From Paracoccaceae bacterium (GTDB lineage: Bacteria > Pseudomonadota > Alphaproteobacteria > Rhodobacterales > Rhodobacteraceae): a stretch of DNA of 8,845 nt. A program made the translations under genes and the position numbers. This document shows, in pieces, positions 1 to 5,813 of the stretch. A model generated the notes under the pieces. That model was given only the letters and a program-made list of their open reading frames with translations. It ran no database searches and was not told where the DNA came from. Numbering within the stretch: position 1 is the stretch's first letter; every line of letters starts with the position of its first letter. Location of the stretch: NCBI GenBank assembly GCA_027030435.1, contig JALVEX010000311.1, positions 1 through 8,845 of the forward strand. Reading direction: 5' to 3'.

Positions 1-134
1 GCCTGGCCCGGAAGCGAGAGGGGATTTGGCAGGTGGCTGGCGTCATCCCCGCTCCCGCCGGCGCAGGCCGCGAGCAGCAGGGCGGCAAGAAGGGCGCGTG
101 GGCGCGCGCGGCGGGGCGGCTTCCTGGTGGGCAT
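1..134 (-). CDS. Lipoprotein precursor, N-terminal fragment (runs off left edge)
   Basis: Read on the minus strand from an ATG at 134, an open frame of 44 full codons runs without a stop to the window edge. It begins with a basic segment (six Arg and one Lys in residues 4-13), then a hydrophobic core at about 14-23, then the lipobox LAAC with the lipidated cysteine at residue 24, followed by AGGSGDD. This is a textbook type II signal peptide. Residue +2 is Ala rather than Asp, so by the E. coli rule the mature protein would go to the outer membrane. A GGGAG ribosome-binding site on the minus strand (plus 144-148) lies 9 bases before the ATG. The mature part is too short to assign a family or function. 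The gene is divergent from rplU, and the rplU -35 box begins 19 bases from its start codon. Lipoprotein nature is well supported by the signal; the function is unknown. Confidence 0.7.
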   Translation of the reverse strand, partial: MPTRKPPRRARPRALLAALLLAACAGGSGDDASHLPNPLSLPGQ

Positions 135-152
135 GAGGGCTTTCTCCCGGGC

Positions 153-181
153 TTGACATTTGCCCAAGTCTCCCCGATAAG
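153..181 (+). promoter_or_regulatory. Sigma70-type promoter for rplU-rpmA
   Basis: A perfect -35 box TTGACA (153-158) is followed by a 17-base spacer and a -10 box GATAAG (176-181), which matches four of six consensus bases. Transcription would start near 187-190, giving a leader of about 125 bases before rplU. Strong TTGAC-type -35 boxes are typical of ribosomal and housekeeping promoters in alphaproteobacteria. The call rests on sequence match only. Confidence 0.7.
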
Positions 182-188
182 CGCGCAC

Positions 189-210
189 TCCGGCAAGGGA
201 TTTTGCCGGA
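189..210 (+). promoter_or_regulatory. Hairpin at the 5' end of the rplU leader
   Basis: TCCGGCAA (189-196) and TTGCCGGA (203-210) form a perfect 8-bp stem with a 6-base loop, placed almost exactly at the predicted transcription start. It could protect the 5' end of the mRNA or form part of a binding site for L21 or L27 feedback control. No U-run follows directly, so it is not a standard terminator. A 10-bp palindrome CCCGATCGGG lies further down the leader at 271-280. The function is inferred and uncertain. Confidence 0.4.
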
Positions 211-314
211 ATCACTGAAAACACACGTCCGAAAAGGGCGCGCAGCTCGGGGCGCCGCGAGGCAGCAACACCCGATCGGGGGCCGAAGAGCGCGGGAACA
301 TGAAGGAAGATCAG

Positions 315-971
315 ATGTTTGCGGTCCTGAAGACCGGTGGCAAGCAATACAGGGTAACGCCCGGCGATATTCTGCGCGTCGAGAAGCTTGCGGCCGAAGC
401 TGGTGACAAGATCCAGTTCAACGAGATCCTGATGGTGGGCACGAAGATCGGCGCGCCGCTGGTGGAAGATGCCGGCGTGCTGGCCGAGGTGATCGACCAG
501 ATCAAGGGCGAGAAGGTGATCCACTTCGTGAAGCGCCGGCGCAAGCACAGCTCCAAGCGCACCAAGGGCCACCGCCAGCAGCTCACCCTCGTGAAGATCA
601 CCGAGATCCTCGAGAAGGGTGCGGCGAAAAGCGGCGTGAAGCCGGCGATCGGCGCGGGCTCGGCTCCCGCCGAAGCGAAACCGGCGAAGAAGGCGGCTGC
701 AAAGCCTGCTGCCAAACCCGCCGCGAAGAAGCCTGCTGCGAAACCGGCCGCGAAGAAGGCCGCCGGGGCGGACGATCTGAAGAGGCTTTCGGGCGTTGGC
801 CCGGCGCTCGAGAAGAAGCTGCATGAGGCCGGCGTGACGACCTTCGCCCAGATCGCCGCCTGGACGCCCGAAGACGTGGCAGAGATGGACGAAAAGCTCT
901 CGTTCAAGGGCCGTATCGAGCGCGAGGGCTGGATCGAACAGGCGAAGAAGCTCGCCGCCGAGAAGGAGTAA
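315..971 (+). CDS. rplU: 50S ribosomal protein L21 with C-terminal extension
   Basis: Protein L21 binds 23S rRNA in the large ribosomal subunit. Residues 1 to about 103 are the conserved L21 fold, with the family start MFAVLKTGGKQYRV and the basic signature KRRRKHSSKRTKGHRQ (73-88). The start at 315 is chosen because AAGGA at 303-307 lies 7 bases upstream and because the protein then begins exactly as the family does; an in-frame ATG at 300 would add five atypical residues. The protein is 218 residues, about twice the usual 100-105. An Ala/Lys/Pro-rich linker (about 118-150) connects to an extra domain at about 153-215, containing GVGPALEKKLHEAG and FAQIAAW, which resembles a helix-hairpin-helix module. 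As far as I recall, such an extension occurs in L21 of Rhodobacterales and a similar module in some NuoE proteins. rpmA follows after six bases, so the two are co-transcribed. Confidence 0.95.
   Translation: MFAVLKTGGKQYRVTPGDILRVEKLAAEAGDKIQFNEILMVGTKIGAPLVEDAGVLAEVIDQIKGEKVIHFVKRRRKHSSKRTKGHRQQLTLVKITEILEKGAAKSGVKPAIGAGSAPAEAKPAKKAAAKPAAKPAAKKPAAKPAAKKAAGADDLKRLSGVGPALEKKLHEAGVTTFAQIAAWTPEDVAEMDEKLSFKGRIEREGWIEQAKKLAAEKE
702..755 (+). repeat. 27-bp tandem repeat in the L21 linker
   Basis: Two adjacent 27-base copies (702-728 and 729-755) are identical at 25 of 27 positions. Each encodes KPAAKPAAK (L21 residues 130-138 and 139-147). The near identity, including third codon positions, suggests a recent duplication or slippage event. 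The linker length may therefore differ between strains. The unit is a multiple of three, so changes in copy number stay in frame. Confidence 0.85.
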
Positions 972-977
972 AGCGAG

Positions 978-1247
978 ATGGCACACAAGAAAGCAGGCGG
1001 TTCATCCCGCAACGGCCGCGATTCCGCGGGCCGGCGCCTTGGCGTCAAGAAATTCGGCGGGGAGAACGTGATCCCCGGCAACATCATCCTGCGCCAGCGC
1101 GGCACCAAGTGGTGGCCGGGCGAGGGCGTCGGCATGGGCAAGGATCACACGATCTTCGCCGTGACCGAAGGCCAGGTGAAATTCCACAAGGGCCTGAAGG
1201 GGCGCACCTTCGTATCCGTGCTCAAGGTCACGGAGGCCGCCGAATAA
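978..1247 (+). CDS. rpmA: 50S ribosomal protein L27
   Basis: L27 is a small basic protein of the large subunit whose N-terminal tail reaches the peptidyl-transferase centre. The 89-residue length is normal for the family. The diagnostic start MAHKKAGGSSRNGRDS is followed by the conserved stretch GVKKFGGENVIPGNIILRQRGT and by HTIFAVTEGQVKF, all typical of L27. No N-terminal pro-sequence like that cleaved in Firmicutes is present. AAGGAG at 963-968 lies inside the end of rplU, 9 bases before the ATG, so the two genes are probably translated from one mRNA. An intrinsic terminator lies 27 bases after the stop codon, which closes a two-gene ribosomal operon. Nothing in the gene is unusual. Confidence 0.97.
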   Translation: MAHKKAGGSSRNGRDSAGRRLGVKKFGGENVIPGNIILRQRGTKWWPGEGVGMGKDHTIFAVTEGQVKFHKGLKGRTFVSVLKVTEAAE

Positions 1248-1274
1248 GCCGATAACCCGGCAGAAACATCAGAT

Positions 1275-1310
1275 GGGGGATCGGCGCGGCCGGTCCCCCG
1301 TTTCGTTTTT
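1275..1310 (+). terminator. Rho-independent terminator after rpmA
   Basis: An 11-bp stem (1275-1285 with 1289-1299), beginning GGGGGA and containing one G-U pair, encloses the 3-base loop GCG. It is followed directly by GTTTCGTTTTT (1300-1310). This has all the marks of a strong intrinsic terminator and separates rplU-rpmA from the downstream genes. Confidence 0.92.
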
Positions 1311-1557
1311 CCGCCATTGTGCAGGGAAATTACCCAATGACGATCACGTTTGCAGAATGTTTCCGATTGCCCGGATATGGCCGGCGTGAATTTGCCGGCG
1401 CCGTTCACTTCTTCCGTGAGCGGGGCTTTCGCATCTTGCAGGGCGCTTTCGGCGGGCCCATGTTTTTTGTGTCGGCCGCCGATCAGCCCCTTGCCGGGCC
1501 ATGCGGCGGGCGCAGGTGCGCGGGGGCTGGAGCCGCGCCAGGTGAAGGAGGGAAGGG
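1311..1557 (+). other. Intergenic region before the acetyltransferase gene
   Basis: No convincing gene lies between the rpmA terminator and the acetyltransferase. Because the terminator is strong, a promoter for the following genes is expected here, but none stands out. The best match is TTGCAG (1350-1355) with GGATAT (1373-1378) at 17 bases, or GATATG at 18 bases, which is weak. GCCGGC copies at 1380-1385 and 1394-1399 could pair across an 8-base loop, and GTGAA (1386-1390) could instead pair with TTCAC (1404-1408), so the leader may adopt alternative folds. A run of six T at 1463-1468 follows a GC-rich stretch, but the only stem available is about 4 bp. Confidence 0.35.
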
Positions 1558-2094
1558 ATGAAGCTTGAAATCATACCCGATCAGCCGGTGATCGAAGCCG
1601 GGGACTACTGCCTGCGCCCCTTGCGCCGCTCCGATGCGGGGGTGCTCTCGCTCTATGCCTCCGATCGCCGCGTGGCCGAGGCCACCAGCTCGATCCCCCA
1701 TCCCTATCCGCCCGGCGCGGCGGAGGCCTTCATCGCCCGCAGCCTCGGCGACGAGCGCGATGAATATGTCTGGGCCATGGATGGCACGGGCGCCGGCGCG
1801 GGCGAGCTTCTGGGCGTCATCAGCCTCAAATGCATGGATCGCGGCCAGGCCGAGATCGGCTACTGGGTGGCGCCCGCCTTCTGGAATACCGGCATCGCCT
1901 CGGCCGCCGTGCAGGCGCTGGTGGAGGCCAACCCGATGGAGTGCCAGACCTATTTCGCGCAGGTGTTTCAGGACAACCCGGCCAGCGCCCGGGTGCTCAC
2001 CAAGGCCGGTTTCGAATATATCGGCGATGCGGAGAGCTTCTCGGTGGCGCGCAATGCCACCGTGCCCACCTGGACCTATCTGCGCAAGCTCTGA
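1558..2094 (+). CDS. GNAT-family N-acetyltransferase (RimJ/RimL-like)
   Basis: This 178-residue protein belongs to the GNAT superfamily, which transfers acetyl from acetyl-CoA to an amine. The opening LRPLRRSDA (19-27) is the usual first strand of the RimJ/RimL-like branch. The acetyl-CoA-binding segment is at about 99-121 (EIGYWVAPAFWNTGIASAAV), and the C-terminal DNPASARVLTKAGF (139-152) is the family's usual end motif. The substrate cannot be read from the sequence; protein N-termini or small amines are possible for this branch. AAGGAG at 1545-1550 lies 7 bases before the ATG, which fixes the start. From memory, a similar acetyltransferase sits between rpmA and obgE in many Rhodobacterales genomes, which hints at a link to ribosome assembly or modification, but this is inference from position only. 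Confidence 0.88.
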   Translation: MKLEIIPDQPVIEAGDYCLRPLRRSDAGVLSLYASDRRVAEATSSIPHPYPPGAAEAFIARSLGDERDEYVWAMDGTGAGAGELLGVISLKCMDRGQAEIGYWVAPAFWNTGIASAAVQALVEANPMECQTYFAQVFQDNPASARVLTKAGFEYIGDAESFSVARNATVPTWTYLRKL

Positions 2095-2150
2095 GAAGGC
2101 CCCGCCAGGCGCCTGCCGCGCCCTGCGGGGAGCCTTGAGGAGGGGCCTTC
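2095..2150 (+). repeat. Nested inverted repeat between acetyltransferase and obgE
   Basis: GAAGGCCCC (2095-2103), directly after the stop codon, is perfectly complementary to GGGGCCTTC (2142-2150). The enclosed 38 bases hold the 10-bp palindrome CAGGCGCCTG (2106-2115) and a small hairpin CCGC/GCGG (2116-2119 with 2125-2128). No T-run follows, so it is not a typical intrinsic terminator. It could stabilise the upstream 3' end, be a processing site, or take part in Rho-dependent termination. Confidence 0.6.
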
Positions 2151-2176
2151 CGGGCGCGCGTGATCCCCTGTATATG

Positions 2177-2206
2177 GAGGCCGGGCCTCTTCGGGCCCCG
2201 AGCCTC
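2177..2206 (+). promoter_or_regulatory. GC-rich hairpin in the obgE leader
   Basis: GAGGC (2177-2181) pairs with GCCTC (2202-2206), and inside it GGGCC (2183-2187) pairs with GGCCC (2194-2198) around a 6-base loop that contains TTCG. It ends about 50 bases before the obgE start. An AT-rich patch, TATATG at 2171-2176, just upstream could serve as a -10 box, but no good -35 box is visible. The role is unknown. Confidence 0.4.
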
Positions 2207-2257
2207 GATCCCGGTCGCCAGCCGCGTAACGGGCCGTTCACTGATGAAAGCGAAGCC

Positions 2258-3316
2258 ATGAAATTCCTCGATCTCGCCAAGGTCTATATCCGCTCCGGTT
2301 CGGGGGGCAACGGATGCGTGAGCTTCCGGCGCGAGAAATACATCGAATTCGGCGGCCCCGACGGGGGCGACGGCGGGCGGGGCGGCGATGTCTGGGCCGA
2401 GGCGGTGGAGGGGCTCAACACCCTCATCGATTTCCGCTACCAGCAGCATTTCTTCGCCAAAAACGGCCAGCCCGGCATGGGCAATCAGCGCACCGGCAAG
2501 GATGGCGCCGATGTGGTGCTGCGGGTGCCGGTGGGCACCGAGATCCTCGACGAGGATCAGGAAACGGTGATCGCCGATCTCACGGAAGTGGGCCAGCGGG
2601 TGCTCCTTGCCAAGGGCGGTAACGGCGGCTGGGGCAATCTCCATTTCAAATCCTCCACCAACCAGGCGCCGCGGCGCGCCAACCCGGGCCAGCCGGGCGT
2701 GGAGCGCACCCTCTGGCTGCGCCTGAAGCTCATCGCCGATGCGGGGCTTCTGGGGCTGCCCAATGCCGGCAAGTCCACCTTCCTTGCCGCCACCTCCAAC
2801 GCCCGCCCCAAGATCGCCGATTATCCCTTCACCACGCTTCACCCCAATCTCGGGGTGGTGGAGGTGGACGGCGCGGAATTCGTGATCGCCGACATCCCCG
2901 GCCTGATAGAAGGCGCCCATGAGGGCAAGGGCATCGGCGATCGCTTCCTCGGCCATGTGGAGCGCACGGCGGTGCTTCTGCATCTCGTCGATGCCACGGC
3001 CGAGGATGTGGCGGGCGACTGGCGCACCATCGTGCGCGAGCTTGAATCCTACGGCGGCGATCTTGCCGGGAAGCCGCGCATCACCGCTCTGAACAAGATC
3101 GATGCGCTCGATCCCGAAACCCGGGCCGAAAAGCGCCGCGCGCTCGAGGCGGCGACGGGGGGCGAGGTGCTGGAGATGTCGGCCGTCAGCGGCGAGGGGG
3201 TGAAGGAGGTGCTGCGCGCGCTCAAGGCGGAGATCGGCGAGGAGCGCCTGCGCCGAAAGCAGGCCGGCGGGAAGGGCGGCTCGGGCGGGGAGGAGGCCGA
3301 AGAATGGCATCCCTGA
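2258..3316 (+). CDS. obgE: GTPase ObgE/CgtA, ribosome assembly factor
   Basis: Obg is an essential GTPase that binds the large ribosomal subunit and links ribosome assembly to growth and stress. The N-terminal glycine-rich Obg fold spans about 1-159 (GSGGNGCVSFRREKYIEFGG, GGPDGGDGG). The G domain follows, with G1 GLPNAGKS (166-173), the switch segment DYPFTTL (188-194), G3 DIPG (212-215), G4 NKID (279-282) and G5 SAV (308-310). All nucleotide-binding motifs are intact. The 352-residue length fits the alphaproteobacterial form, which lacks the C-terminal OCT domain of Bacillus and ends in a short acidic tail, EEAEEWHP. The ATG at 2258 gives the canonical start MKFLDLAKVYIRSGSGGNG, although the ribosome-binding site is weak. 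The last 13 bases overlap proB, which suggests translational coupling. Placement after L21, L27 and an acetyltransferase fits its ribosomal role. Confidence 0.97.
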   Translation: MKFLDLAKVYIRSGSGGNGCVSFRREKYIEFGGPDGGDGGRGGDVWAEAVEGLNTLIDFRYQQHFFAKNGQPGMGNQRTGKDGADVVLRVPVGTEILDEDQETVIADLTEVGQRVLLAKGGNGGWGNLHFKSSTNQAPRRANPGQPGVERTLWLRLKLIADAGLLGLPNAGKSTFLAATSNARPKIADYPFTTLHPNLGVVEVDGAEFVIADIPGLIEGAHEGKGIGDRFLGHVERTAVLLHLVDATAEDVAGDWRTIVRELESYGGDLAGKPRITALNKIDALDPETRAEKRRALEAATGGEVLEMSAVSGEGVKEVLRALKAEIGEERLRRKQAGGKGGSGGEEAEEWHP

Positions 3317-4413
3317 ATGAGGCGCACCGGGTTGTCGTCAAGATAGGATCGGCGCTGCTGGTGGATCGCGAGAGCGGCCGGCTGCGCGGCGCATGGCTGA
3401 AGGCGCTCGCCGATGACGTGGCGGCGCTGAAGGGGCGGGGGAAGGATGTGGTGATCGTTTCCTCGGGTTCGATCGCGCTCGGGCGCGGCGTGCTCGGCCT
3501 CGGGGGCGAGGATCTGGCGCTCGAGCAGGCCCAGGCGGCGGCGGCCGTGGGCCAGATCCGCCTCGCGCGCGCCTATGAGGAGGCGCTGGCGCCCCATGGG
3601 ATCACCACCGGCCAGGTGCTGGTGACGCTCGAAGACAGCACCGATCGCCGCCGCTACCTCAATTCCCGCGCCACGCTGGAGCAACTTCTCTCGCTCGGCG
3701 TGGTGCCGATCGTCAATGAAAACGACACCATCGCCACCGACGAGATCCGCTATGGCGACAATGACCGCCTCGCCGCCCAGATCGCGGTGACGGTGGGCGC
3801 CGATTGCCTGGTGCTGCTTTCGGATGTGGACGGGCTCTACACCGCCAACCCGTCCGAGGATGCGTCTGCCACCCGGCTTGCGCAGATCGAGGACGTCACC
3901 CCGGAGATTGAGGCGATGGCGGGGGATGCGGGCTCGGGCCTTTCGCGCGGGGGCATGAAAACCAAGCTGATGGCCGCGAAAACCGCCATCCACAGCGGCT
4001 GCGCCATGGCGATCTGCGATGGCCGGGGGCGCAATCCTCTGAAGGCCCTGGCCGAGGGCGCGCCGGCCACGTGGTTCGTGGCACGCGAGGATCCGAAGGC
4101 GGCGCGCAAGCGCTGGATCAGCGCCATGAAGCCCAGGGGCGCGGTGATCGTGGACGAAGGCGCGGCGAAGGCGCTTTCGCGCGGCAAATCGCTCCTGCCG
4201 GCGGGCGTGCGCGGGGTGGAGGGCGATTTCGGGCGCGGCGATCCGGTGCAGATCCTGGGGCCGGGGGGCGAAAGCCTGGGCGCCGGGCTCACCCGTTACA
4301 CCGCGGCGGAGGCGCGCGCCATCATGGGCCACCGCTCAAGCGAGATCGAGGAGATCCTGGGCTACAAGGGCCGTGCCGCGCTCATCCATCGGGATGACAT
4401 GGCGCTCACATGA
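3304..4413 (+). CDS. proB: Glutamate 5-kinase
   Basis: ProB phosphorylates L-glutamate with ATP to gamma-glutamyl phosphate, the first and usually proline-inhibited step of proline synthesis in the cytoplasm. The amino-acid-kinase domain fills about 1-260: VVKIGSALL with Lys13, SSGSIALG (53-60), the glutamate-binding stretch VNENDTIATDEIRYGDND (137-154), SDVDGLY (173-179) and the loop SGLSRGGMKTK (211-221). A C-terminal PUA domain spans about 277-355, as in E. coli ProB, which is of nearly equal length (367 against 369 here). The start at 3304 lies inside obgE, with AGGAGG at 3291-3296 placed 7 bases upstream, so its translation probably depends on ribosomes finishing obgE. proA follows after 37 bases. 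No key residue appears to be missing. Confidence 0.97.
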   Translation: MASLNEAHRVVVKIGSALLVDRESGRLRGAWLKALADDVAALKGRGKDVVIVSSGSIALGRGVLGLGGEDLALEQAQAAAAVGQIRLARAYEEALAPHGITTGQVLVTLEDSTDRRRYLNSRATLEQLLSLGVVPIVNENDTIATDEIRYGDNDRLAAQIAVTVGADCLVLLSDVDGLYTANPSEDASATRLAQIEDVTPEIEAMAGDAGSGLSRGGMKTKLMAAKTAIHSGCAMAICDGRGRNPLKALAEGAPATWFVAREDPKAARKRWISAMKPRGAVIVDEGAAKALSRGKSLLPAGVRGVEGDFGRGDPVQILGPGGESLGAGLTRYTAAEARAIMGHRSSEIEEILGYKGRAALIHRDDMALT

Positions 4414-4450
4414 TGGCATATTGCGCCGGACAGCCAGAGCGAGCGAAGCG

Positions 4451-5731
4451 ATGAACAAGAGCGAAACACCCCCCGAAAACATCCCCGCGCTGATGGAGGA
4501 GATCGGCCGGCGCGCCCGCGCCGCCGCGGCCGAGCTCGCCTTCGCGCCTGCGGAAGCGAAGGCGAAGGCCCTGGAGGCCGCGGCAGATGCGCTCGAGGCG
4601 CGCAAGGACGAAATCCTCGCCGCCAATGCGCGCGACATGGAAGCGGGCCGCGAAAAGGGACTGACGCCCGCCATGCTCGATCGCCTGATGCTCGATGAAG
4701 AGCGCCTTCAGGGCATCGCCGGATCCCTGCGCGCCATTGCCGCGCAGGAAGATCCCGTGGGCCAGGTGATGGCCGAGTGGGATCGCCCCTCGGGGCTTCA
4801 CATCAAGCGCGTGCGCACGCCCCTTGGCGTGATCGGCGTGATCTACGAGAGCCGCCCCAACGTCACCGCCGATGCGGGCGCGCTCTGCCTCAAGGCCGGC
4901 AACGCGGTGATCCTGCGCGGGGGCTCGGAGAGCTTCCATTCCTCCGGCGCGATCCATGAAGCGCTGCTCGAGGGCCTCGGCGCCGCCGGCCTGCCCGAAG
5001 ACGCGATCCAGCGCGTGCCCACTCGCGATCGCGCGGCGGTGAGCGAAATGCTGAAGATGACGGAACATATCGACGTCATCGTGCCGCGCGGCGGCAAGGG
5101 GCTCGTGGGGCTGGTGCAGCGCGAGGCGCGGGTGCCGGTATTCGCCCATCTCGAGGGCATCGTGCATGTCTATCTCGATGCGGCGGCCGATCCCGAAAAG
5201 GCGCTCCGGGTGGTGCTCAACGCCAAGACCCGGCGCACCGGCATCTGCGGCGCGGCCGAATGCCTGCTGGTGCATGAAAGCATCGCCGGCACGATCGGCC
5301 AGGGGGTGATCCGGGCGCTGATGGACGCGGGCGTGGAGGTGCGCGCCGACGAGCCCTTGCGCCGCCACGTGCCCGAGGCCGCGGAGGCGACGGAAGAGGA
5401 CTGGGGGCGCGAATATCTCGATTCGATCATCGCCGCGCGCCAGGTGGCCGATATCGATGAAGCCATCGCCCATATCCGCCAATACGGCTCCAGCCATACC
5501 GATGCCATCGTCACCGAGGATGATGCCGCCGCCGAGCGCTTCTTTCAGCGCCTCGACAGCGCCATCCTGATGCGCAACGCCTCCACCCAGTTCGCCGACG
5601 GGGGCGAGTTCGGGATGGGGGCCGAGATCGGCATCGCCACCGGCAAGATGCACGCCCGTGGCCCCGTGGGCGCCGAACAGCTGACGAGCTTCAAGTATAT
5701 CGTCACCGGCGATGGCACGACCCGCCCCTGA
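4451..5731 (+). CDS. proA: Gamma-glutamyl phosphate reductase
   Basis: ProA reduces the unstable gamma-glutamyl phosphate made by ProB with NADPH to glutamate-5-semialdehyde, which cyclises on the way to proline. It has the aldehyde dehydrogenase fold: VIGVIYESRPNVTADAGAL (127-145), LKAGNAVILRGGSES (147-161), IDVIVPRGGKGLVGLVQ (207-223), the catalytic cysteine Cys266 in RRTGICGAAECLL, and a C-terminal half with SSHTDAIVTED and NASTQFADGGEFGMGAEIGI. The 426-residue length is close to the usual 415-425. The ATG at 4451 is preferred over in-frame ATGs at 4373 and 4394, which would lie within proB and add an atypical N-terminus; the ribosome-binding site before 4451 is only purine-rich and weak. 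Adjacency to proB fits a shared transcript that keeps the two enzymes together. Confidence 0.96.
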   Translation: MNKSETPPENIPALMEEIGRRARAAAAELAFAPAEAKAKALEAAADALEARKDEILAANARDMEAGREKGLTPAMLDRLMLDEERLQGIAGSLRAIAAQEDPVGQVMAEWDRPSGLHIKRVRTPLGVIGVIYESRPNVTADAGALCLKAGNAVILRGGSESFHSSGAIHEALLEGLGAAGLPEDAIQRVPTRDRAAVSEMLKMTEHIDVIVPRGGKGLVGLVQREARVPVFAHLEGIVHVYLDAAADPEKALRVVLNAKTRRTGICGAAECLLVHESIAGTIGQGVIRALMDAGVEVRADEPLRRHVPEAAEATEEDWGREYLDSIIAARQVADIDEAIAHIRQYGSSHTDAIVTEDDAAAERFFQRLDSAILMRNASTQFADGGEFGMGAEIGIATGKMHARGPVGAEQLTSFKYIVTGDGTTRP

Positions 5732-5770
5732 GCCGCGCCGCTCTGCCATCCGCTGACGGGCCGTCACCCG

Positions 5771-5794
5771 CCGGGCCGGTGCGCCCCGGCCCGG
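5771..5794 (+). promoter_or_regulatory. GC hairpin between proA and lyxose isomerase
   Basis: CCGGGCCGG (5771-5779) and CCGGCCCGG (5786-5794) form a perfect 9-bp stem with a 6-base loop. It ends six bases before the GGAGGT ribosome-binding site (5801-5806) of the next gene. No T-run follows. A 13-base palindrome, TGACGG-G-CCGTCA, lies just upstream at 5754-5766. The hairpin could weaken read-through from proA or modulate initiation; both are guesses. Confidence 0.45.
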
Positions 5795-5813
5795 ATGCAG
5801 GGAGGTAAGCCGC

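Noticed and set aside
311..1141. Long minus-strand open frame (276 codons) opposite rplU-rpmA
   Set aside because: It is the antisense of two unmistakable ribosomal protein genes, its composition follows the mirrored codons (runs of Ala/Phe opposite the Lys/Ala linker), and it shows no recognisable domain.
1440..1470. Possible second terminator with a T6 run
   Set aside because: The only stem before the T-run is about 4 bp (GGGC with GCCC), too weak to call.
1634..2257. N-terminal extension of obgE by 208 codons
   Set aside because: The frame is open upstream, but the added sequence is out-of-frame acetyltransferase DNA and intergenic hairpins. The Obg family starts at MKFLDLAKVYIRSG.
1997..3310. 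437-codon minus-strand open frame opposite obgE
   Set aside because: High GC content keeps the complementary frame open. It is rich in His, Gly and Ala without motifs and lies opposite a complete GTPase gene.
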